Shown here piece after piece: positions 58,705-64,000 of a stretch of DNA of 64,000 nt (within the stretch, counting starts at the first letter, position 1; each line of letters begins with the position of its first letter). Source of the DNA: an uncultured Clostridia bacterium (GTDB lineage: Bacteria; Bacillota; Clostridia; Christensenellales; Aristaeellaceae); NCBI GenBank assembly GCA_947565865.1, contig CANOHT010000007.1, positions 45,377-109,376 on the forward strand, in the 5' to 3' direction. The notes under the pieces are model-generated. The model did not search any database. It had not been told where the DNA came from and worked only from the letters and a program-made list of their open reading frames with translations. The position numbers were made by a program, and so were the translations under genes.

Positions 58705-59748
58705 ATGAAGGCCCGTACAAAAAAGATTCTGAATTTCGCCCTGATCTTTGGCACGCTGCTGATTGTGCTGCTGGTGGGCTTTAACGGCCAGGAGATGTCC
58801 GGGGCTGTTGATGCGCTCAGATCCATCGGCCCGGGGTGGATTGTGTTTTGTCTCCTGGCTTTCGGGGCTTATCTGGGCCTTGACGCCGTCAGTCTGCATT
58901 ACTTCCTGCGCAGACAGGGCTACAGGGTAAGGTACAGCTATATCTTGTTTGTCTCCATCATGGGGCTGTACTATTCCAACATCACCCCCGGCGCCACCGG
59001 CGGCCAGCCCATGCAGGTGTACTATCTGAACAAGCGCAAGGTGCCCATTGGTATCGGATCATCAGCGCTGGTAGTCAAATTTTTTTGCTTTCACTTTATG
59101 CTGGCGCTGGTGGGCACCGTGCTGTGGATTGGCTATGGGCCGTTCATCCACCAGCAGGTGGGCAGCAGCATGTGGATTCTGATCATCGGCTACACCTACA
59201 ACTGCGTGGCCGTTACCGCCGTCATGCTGATGGCGGTGTGCCGCCGCCCGGTATGGCTGCTGATTCGCCTGTTCATACGGCTGGGCACCAGGCTTCGCCT
59301 CTGCAAAACCCCCGAAGCATCCCTGACCAAGTGGGAGGATGTGCTGGAAAACTTCCATGGCAGCGTCATGCTGATACTGCGCCGCCCCAAGGATCTGCTG
59401 ATGCAGCTGCTGTTTTCCGGCCTGCAGCTGCTCAGCCTGATGACGGTGATTACCCTGGTCTACCACGCTTTCCACCTCACGGGCGCCACCTATGGTCAGC
59501 TGACGGCGCTGTCGGTGATGCAGTATCTATCCGCTGCCTACACCCCCCTGCCTGGCGCCTCCGGGGCGCAGGAGGGCGTCTTCGCCCTGTATTTCGCTCA
59601 GATCTTCCCCGACGGCATTCGGCTGATGGCGCTGCTGCTGTGGCGGTTTTTCACTTACTATCTGTCTTTGATGATCGGTGCGTTCTGCTCGGTATGGTAT
59701 GGTTTCAGCGCGGGCGGCAAGGACAGGCTGGAGCAGGCCAAGCCTTGA
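58705..59748 (+). CDS. Lysylphosphatidylglycerol synthase-type flippase domain membrane protein
   Basis: A 347-residue polytopic protein matching the LPG_synthase_TM domain: NITPGATGGQPMQVYYLNKR after the second span, GSSALVVKFFCFHFMLALVG and, near the end, TPLPGASGAQEGVFALYF. It has the membrane flippase domain of MprF but not the cytoplasmic aminoacyl transferase domain, so it may transport lipids or be involved in envelope glycolipids (YbhN/UPF0104 type). GGAGG precedes the start at 58705. The stop codon overlaps the -35 element of the next gene. Confidence 0.82.
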   Translation: MKARTKKILNFALIFGTLLIVLLVGFNGQEMSGAVDALRSIGPGWIVFCLLAFGAYLGLDAVSLHYFLRRQGYRVRYSYILFVSIMGLYYSNITPGATGGQPMQVYYLNKRKVPIGIGSSALVVKFFCFHFMLALVGTVLWIGYGPFIHQQVGSSMWILIIGYTYNCVAVTAVMLMAVCRRPVWLLIRLFIRLGTRLRLCKTPEASLTKWEDVLENFHGSVMLILRRPKDLLMQLLFSGLQLLSLMTVITLVYHAFHLTGATYGQLTALSVMQYLSAAYTPLPGASGAQEGVFALYFAQIFPDGIRLMALLLWRFFTYYLSLMIGAFCSVWYGFSAGGKDRLEQAKP

Positions 59749-59773
59749 CAGCGGCCGAGCGGTATGGTATGCT
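59745..59773 (+). promoter_or_regulatory. Predicted promoter of the ECF transporter gene
   Basis: A perfect TTGACA (59745-59750) overlaps the preceding stop codon; TATGCT (59768-59773) follows at 17 bases. Confidence 0.6.
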
Positions 59774-59781
59774 ATCCGTGT

Positions 59782-59840
59782 TTCCATGAAGGGAGCTGAC
59801 AGGCATGAAGCCTGGCTTTCTTCATGGAACTTTTTATTTT
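59782..59840 (+). terminator. Leader hairpin with T run before the ECF transporter gene
   Basis: TTCCATGAA (59782-59790) pairs perfectly with TTCATGGAA (59821-59829), with an inner CAGGC/GCCTG stem, followed by TTTTTATTTT. It could terminate the upstream gene, or, given the promoter just before it, attenuate the downstream gene. The word CATGAAG occurs twice (59784 and 59804), so alternative pairing is possible. Confidence 0.65.
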
Positions 59841-59858
59841 GAGGGAGTGAGGTTCCTT

Positions 59859-60404
59859 ATGCAAAAGCAAACCCATCTGTACCGCCTGGTTCTGACCGCC
59901 GTGCTGCTGGCCGTGGGCTTCGTGCTGCCTTATCTGACAGGTCAGATTCCCGCCATTGGCAAGGTTGTGAGTCCGCTTCATATCCCCGTGCTGATTGCCG
60001 GACTGACCTGCGGCCCGGTCTATGGCGCGGCGCTGGGGGCGGCGCTTCCGCTGCTGCGCGGCATGATCCTGGGTATGCCGCGCCTGATGCCCACCGCCAT
60101 CGCCATGGCCTTTGAGATGGCCGGTTACGGCCTGATGACGGGGCTGATGTATGCGCTGCTTCGCCGGAGCATCCCGGTGAAGAACCATCTGCCCGCTATG
60201 CTGGGTGCTCTGGTGATCGCCATGGTGGCGGGGCGCTGCTTGGGCGGCGCGGCGATGGCGGTGCTGCTGGGCGGTCAGTATACCTTCGCAGCCTTTGTGG
60301 CAGCCTACTTCACGGGAACAGCTGTGGGCGCGGTCATTCACTTGATTCTGGTGCCCGCGGTTGTGACAGCCCTGGAGAAAGCGCGCCTATCGCCCTTGGG
60401 CTGA
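59859..60404 (+). CDS. ECF transporter S component
   Basis: A 181-residue membrane protein with about six spans: LYRLVLTAVLLAVGFVLPYL, HIPVLIAGLTCGPVYGAALGAALPLLRGMILGMP, AIAMAFEMAGYGLMTGLMYALL and so on. The PxHxPVLxxG-type motif and LPLLRGxxxGMPRLMPTAIAMAFE stretch are characteristic of energy-coupling-factor S components of the PF12822 group. It would bind a vitamin or similar ligand and use shared ECF ATPases. The ligand is unknown. The start at 59859 follows GAGG with normal spacing; an upstream ATG at 59805 lies inside the leader hairpin. Confidence 0.82.
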   Translation: MQKQTHLYRLVLTAVLLAVGFVLPYLTGQIPAIGKVVSPLHIPVLIAGLTCGPVYGAALGAALPLLRGMILGMPRLMPTAIAMAFEMAGYGLMTGLMYALLRRSIPVKNHLPAMLGALVIAMVAGRCLGGAAMAVLLGGQYTFAAFVAAYFTGTAVGAVIHLILVPAVVTALEKARLSPLG

Positions 60405-60431
60405 CCCGTAGACGCGAAGGAGGCGGCATCC

Positions 60432-60956
60432 ATGCAGACAACGACGGTTTATTCCTCGCCCTTGGGTTCCATTCTGCTGGCGGCGGACGACGAGGGCGTG
60501 ACAGGGCTTTGGTTTGAGGGTCAGAAATACGAGGCCCGGGGTCTTGATCCCCAGGCCGTCCGCGGCAGTACGCCGATCCTTGACGAGGCCTGCCGCTGGC
60601 TGGCCGCCTATTTCGCGGGCCGCCGTCCGAAAACGCTGCCGCCGCTGCACTTGACAGGCACGGCCTTCCAGCGGTCCGTGTGGGACATGATGCGGCAAAT
60701 TCCCTACGGCTGCACGGCTACCTATGGTGAGCTGGCCTGCGGCTTGGGCGGCTCGAAGGGCACGATGGCCCGGGCGGTGGGGAGCGCGGTGGGCCGGAAT
60801 CCCGTATCCGTGCTGGTGCCCTGCCACCGGGTGGTGGGCGCCGGCGGCGATCTCACGGGGTACGCCGGGGGAATTGAACGAAAAATCGCGCTGCTCACGC
60901 TGGAAGGCGTCGATCTGGCCCGGTTTCATCTGCCGCGGGGAACTTCAGCTCACTGA
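60432..60956 (+). CDS. ogt: Methylated-DNA-protein-cysteine methyltransferase
   Basis: The 174-residue protein has the active-site PCHR in PVSVLVPCHRVVGAGGDL, preceded by FQRSVWDMMRQIPYGCTATYGELA and followed by GYAGGIERKIALLTLEG. It removes O6-alkylguanine damage by irreversible transfer of the alkyl group to its Cys. GAAGGAGG precedes the ATG. It stands alone between the ECF S component and guaA. Confidence 0.95.
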   Translation: MQTTTVYSSPLGSILLAADDEGVTGLWFEGQKYEARGLDPQAVRGSTPILDEACRWLAAYFAGRRPKTLPPLHLTGTAFQRSVWDMMRQIPYGCTATYGELACGLGGSKGTMARAVGSAVGRNPVSVLVPCHRVVGAGGDLTGYAGGIERKIALLTLEGVDLARFHLPRGTSAH

Positions 60957-60981
60957 GCGTCATGTTTTTTTCCTCCGCTAC

Positions 60982-61010
60982 TTTACAGACGTTCGGCTTT
61001 CCTCTATAAT
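60982..61010 (+). promoter_or_regulatory. Predicted promoter of the GMP synthase gene
   Basis: TTTACA (60982-60987) and TATAAT (61005-61010) are spaced by 17 bases, giving a leader of about 58 bases. No purine-riboswitch fold was seen in the leader. Confidence 0.65.
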
Positions 61011-61074
61011 AAAACGAGCGGTCTCTGTGGGAGGCCGATCCGAAGCCTGACGTGCAAAAGAAGGAGGAGTTCCC

Positions 61075-62055
61075 ATGGAGAACAATAAGCGTCCCGAAAC
61101 CATGGCGCGCATCAACACCCCTGAGCTGGCCCAGGCGTTTATCGACGAGCAGCTGACGGCCCTGCGCGACCAAATCGGTGATAAGAAGGTGCTGCTGGCG
61201 CTGTCCGGCGGCGTGGATTCTTCTGTGGTGGCGGCGCTGCTCATCAAGGCGGTAGGCCGGCAGCTGACCTGTGTGCATGTCAACCATGGCCTGCTGCGTC
61301 AGGGCGAGCCTGAGCAGGTGGTGGAGGTCTTCCGCCATCAGATGAACGCCAATCTGGTGTATGTGGACGCCGTGGATCGCTTCCTGGACAAGCTGGCTGG
61401 CGTTGCTGAGCCGGAGCGCAAGCGCAAGATCATCGGCGCGGAGTTTATCCGCGTGTTCGAGGAGGAAGCCCGCAAGCTGGAGGGCATTGAGTTCCTGGCC
61501 CAGGGTACCATTTATCCCGACATCCTGGAGAGCGGCCCGGTAAAAGCGCATCATAACGTGGGCGGATTGCCGGATGACCTTCAATTTGAATTGGTGGAGC
61601 CCCTCAAGTTCCTGTACAAGGACGAGGTGCGCGTGGTCGGTTCCGCCCTGGGTCTGCCCGACGGCATGGTCTACCGCCAGCCCTTCCCCGGCCCCGGCCT
61701 GGGCGTCCGCTGCCTGGGCGCCATCACCCGGGATCGCCTGGAGGCGGTGCGGGCCTCCGACGCCATCCTCCGCGAGGAGTTCGCCAAGAACGGCCTGGAA
61801 GGCAAGGTGTGGCAGTACTTCACCGTCGTTCCCGACTTCAAGTCCACCGGCGTGAAGAACAACCTGCGAGCCTATGAGTGGCCCGTCATCATCCGCGCGG
61901 TCAATACGCTGGACGCTATGACCGCCACTGTGGAGGACGTGCCCTTTGCCTTGCTCCAGCACATCACCGCCCGCATTACCGCTGAGGTGCCCGGTGTCAA
62001 TCGCGTACTGTTTGACCTGACCCCGAAGCCCACGGGGACGATTGAGTGGGAATGA
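61075..62055 (+). CDS. guaA: GMP synthase ATP-pyrophosphatase subunit (no glutaminase domain)
   Basis: The 326-residue protein contains the PP-loop LALSGGVDSSVVAALL, EFLAQGTIYPDILESG, HHNVGGLP, QPFPGPGLGVRCLG and the C-terminal dimerisation region ending GVNRVLFDLTPKPTGTIEWE. That is the synthetase half of GuaA, from about residue 200 of the normal 515. The class I glutamine amidotransferase domain is absent, and no upstream frame encodes it. It must use ammonia or a separate glutaminase subunit. AAGGAGGAG precedes the start. It converts XMP to GMP. Confidence 0.93.
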   Translation: MENNKRPETMARINTPELAQAFIDEQLTALRDQIGDKKVLLALSGGVDSSVVAALLIKAVGRQLTCVHVNHGLLRQGEPEQVVEVFRHQMNANLVYVDAVDRFLDKLAGVAEPERKRKIIGAEFIRVFEEEARKLEGIEFLAQGTIYPDILESGPVKAHHNVGGLPDDLQFELVEPLKFLYKDEVRVVGSALGLPDGMVYRQPFPGPGLGVRCLGAITRDRLEAVRASDAILREEFAKNGLEGKVWQYFTVVPDFKSTGVKNNLRAYEWPVIIRAVNTLDAMTATVEDVPFALLQHITARITAEVPGVNRVLFDLTPKPTGTIEWE

Positions 62056-62154
62056 TTACGCAGTGCTGGGAAGCCTTAATATAACTGGAGATTTTGCGCT
62101 TCGTTCCTTCTGAGGCAGCGATTTGGCAGCATTTTCACATGTTTTTAAGAAAAG

Positions 62155-62192
62155 GAGCTAACTGATCTTGACTGGGTCAGTCAGCTCTTTTT
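62155..62192 (+). terminator. Rho-independent terminator downstream of guaA
   Basis: GAGCTAACTGA (62155-62165) pairs with TCAGTCAGCTC (62177-62187), followed by five T residues. It lies 100 bases after the stop. The region from 62193 to 62399 holds nothing I can identify. Confidence 0.75.
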
Positions 62193-62399
62193 ACTTTGAT
62201 TTTTCGGAGCGTATTTGGGCCATGATGCCGTACCGCCTGTCAGTTCAAGAGGCGGGAGCAGGCGCATGAGCAGCACCAAAGATGAGGTGAATTCTTGTAA
62301 CGACGCGATGGGCTTCAATTCGCCGCTGCCTTATAACAGCCTGCCGCCAATCGCATGATGCGAACCGTATTAAAGTATGCAAGCTTGTCCCTGTGCTTG

Positions 62400-63590
62400 T
62401 TATGCTTCAATTTCACATGCCAGTTCAAAGCCTTTTTTTGCGGCGATCACAGCAATGATCTCATTGATCACAGCCGCCGCAGCAATCGTTCCCTGCAGGA
62501 TGCCGACAAGCTCTGGCTGCGAGGTCAATGTAGCACAGGCAATCCCGGTAAAGACGAGAGAAACGCCCGAATGGGGGAGCAGCGTCAGGCCAAGGTACTT
62601 TTGCACGGGATCCGGCATCCTCATCGCTTTGGCTCCAAACCTTGCCCCGAAATATTTTCCGGCGCCTCTTGCCGCGATATACAGAAAAGTATAGAGCCCC
62701 GCACCCAGGATCAGATGATAATTCAGCGGAGCGCCAAGATCAACGATGGCAGCCATCAGACTGACAGCCAGGATCGGATGAAAATCGTCTGTTATTTCCT
62801 CCAGCCGCGCTTTGCCGACCATGTTTGCGAATACAGCGGAAAAGGAAACGCCCATCAGCATATAGTTCAGCATAATGCCGGTCAGTATTTTCGTATTGAC
62901 GAACCAGCCAATTCCGACGGTGAGTGTGATCCCGACAAGCAAAACGACCAATGTCTGTACCTTTCCCTTGGCTTTTTTCAGGAGCTACCCGGCGGGAAAT
63001 CCCGTAACCAGGCCGATGATGACCGGCAAAAGCACCATCACCGGAATCATATAAAGCGGAACAGAACCGCCCGATACAGAGCTGGCTACAGCGGAGTTAA
63101 CCGTAAAGAATACCATCACGGCTATCATGTCATCCAATACTGCCATGGGCAGCAATGTATTTGTTACAGGTCCCCTGGCGTGAAATTCGTTGACAATGGA
63201 CAGCGCGGGCGCGGGCGCGGTAGCCAGCGCGATCCCGCCCAACAGGAAGGCCAGATAAACGGGCACATCCGCAGTGAGAAATACAACCCCAAAGACCCAT
63301 GTAACAACGATAAAGGTGCCCAGGGATTGCGTCAGGGTGGTGACAACCAGTCCCTTGCCGCAGCTTTTCAGTTCTTTCCATACAAGTTCCGTCCCAAGCA
63401 TCAGTCCGAATGCGCATTGCATCCACATGATAACGGTTTTATACCACACCGCATCCAGAACCTGCTGAGGCATCAGGCCCAACGCGTGCGGGCCGAAAAG
63501 CATGCCGATGACGAGCCAACCCAAGATAGACGGCAGCTTGATTCTGGAAACCAGCTTGCCAGCCATTAGCGCCAATGCAAGCACCATCAT
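62400..63590 (-). pseudogene. Cation/proton antiporter (CPA2-type) interrupted by one in-frame TAG
   Basis: On the minus strand the gene encodes a multi-span exchanger: KLPSILGWLVIGMLFGPHALG, MWMQCAFGLMLGTEL, ATAPAPALSIVNEF, and VLDDMIAVMVFF with the paired Asp typical of Na/H exchangers. A single TAG at 62985-62987 follows GFPAG; reading continues in the same frame as LLKKAKGKVQTLVVLLVG and goes on to HPILAVSLMAAIVDLGAPL, LTLLPHSGVSLVFTGIA and the normal C-terminus at 62400. Overall length (about 396 residues) is normal. No frameshift is present, so a point mutation, a sequencing error or stop readthrough are all possible. It is preceded by a TetR-type gene on the same strand. Confidence 0.78.
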
Positions 63591-63607
63591 CCATCGCAGC
63601 AGCAGTA

Positions 63608-64000
63608 TTATGTGGTTGTTCCCCCTTTCGCAATTCCATACAGCATGAAATCAAGCAATTTGGCAAGGTTCATTTCGTGTTCCCTGATTTGATCATCCAG
63701 CGCTATACTGCGGTAAGCGGAGCTGCTGTAATATCCGTTGAACATTCGCTGCATCTGACGAAAGTAAGCGATGGCATCCTCCTCTGTGATTCCATCCCGC
63801 AGTGTGATGCTGGAAACAACGGAGCGATAAATTCTTTCGTTGATGTTTTCAAAAGGCTGTAAAATCAGCTGTATTCTGTCCCGCAATTTCTCCTGCGGCT
63901 GAAGAATCGCTTCAAAGAAAATGTGTGCTTCATGGGGGCATTCTGTAAAAAATAAATTTGAGACTGGAAGATGATTTTGGGGACGGAGGAAAAAATCATG
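63608..64000 (-). CDS. TetR-family regulator, C-terminal part (partial)
   Basis: The frame is open to the window edge, giving about 130 residues of a helical ligand-binding domain: FTECPHEAHIFFEAILQPQEKLRDRIQLIL, then ENINERIYRSVVSSITLRDGITEEDAIAYFRQM and EHEMNLAKLLDFMLYGIAKGG. The TetR HTH itself is outside the window, so the family call rests on the helical pattern and context. It ends 17 bases before the antiporter gene and likely controls it. An internal TTG at 63886 is not a real start. Confidence 0.6.
   Translation of the reverse strand, partial: HDFFLRPQNHLPVSNLFFTECPHEAHIFFEAILQPQEKLRDRIQLILQPFENINERIYRSVVSSITLRDGITEEDAIAYFRQMQRMFNGYYSSSAYRSIALDDQIREHEMNLAKLLDFMLYGIAKGGTTT

Noticed and set aside
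60957..61074. Purine riboswitch before guaA
   Set aside because: The leader after the predicted promoter is only about 58 bases and lacks the three-stem purine aptamer core.
1..64000. tRNA, rRNA or other standard structured RNA genes
   Set aside because: No cloverleaf with a T-loop GTTCRANYC motif in context, and no rRNA signature, was found by eye.

Overview
This window is a GC-rich (about 60% by eye) chromosomal segment from a spore-forming member of the Clostridia, probably gut- or rumen-associated. The support is PolC, the sporulation pair yabP-yabQ, a Spo0A C-terminal-domain protein, a CwlD-type amidase, the SCIFF peptide with its radical SAM maturase, and a large Gram-positive-style pectin utilisation cluster. 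I cannot place it more precisely. No rRNA, tRNA or CRISPR array was found. Coordinates were worked out by hand, and promoters and terminators are motif-based predictions.

Left part (1-25 kb): the 3' end of an amino-acid binding protein; an orphan Spo0A-like regulator; two small minus-strand enzymes; a complete branched-chain amino acid ABC operon (livJ, then livHMGF); metF; polC; an unknown gene; yabP-yabQ-divIC-ppx; a PrsA-like lipoprotein foldase; a DUF5131 gene and a GNAT gene; then TIGR04086-scfA-scfB (SCIFF system). Five copies of a dispersed repeat of about 220 bp with a terminator-like hairpin at one end lie in this part. Two of them are flanked by 24-28 bp near-perfect direct repeats, which suggests a small non-autonomous mobile or duplicating element.

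Middle (23.5-47.5 kb): a carbohydrate utilisation locus. A membrane-anchored AraC-type regulator is divergent from a long run of genes: a giant binding protein with carbohydrate-binding-like modules, two permeases, an NHL-TPR membrane protein, a Yip1 protein, a DUF5696 protein, two more permeases and two more binding proteins. These are followed by GH28, GH95, CE12, a CE8-CE12 fusion and a serine hydrolase. The enzymes lack signal peptides, so imported acetylated and methylated pectin or rhamnogalacturonan oligomers are probably finished in the cytoplasm. No transporter ATPase is encoded, so a shared MsmX-like ATPase elsewhere is inferred.

Right part (47.5-64 kb): a Nudix gene, a decayed isoprenylcysteine methyltransferase gene, a secreted esterase, a decayed aminoglycoside phosphotransferase-like gene, a CHAP-like secreted protein, the dTDP-rhamnose operon rfbACBD (interrupted by a hairpin-rich spacer), a cluster of six DnaA-box-like sites, cwlD, the minus-strand set DUF5665-lspA-rluD, an MprF/flippase-like membrane protein, an ECF transporter S component, ogt, a GMP synthase lacking the glutaminase domain, a cation/proton antiporter gene interrupted by one in-frame TAG, and the 3' part of a TetR-type regulator. 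The last 1.9 kb and the 48-50 kb stretch look lower in GC than the rest and hold most of the broken genes.
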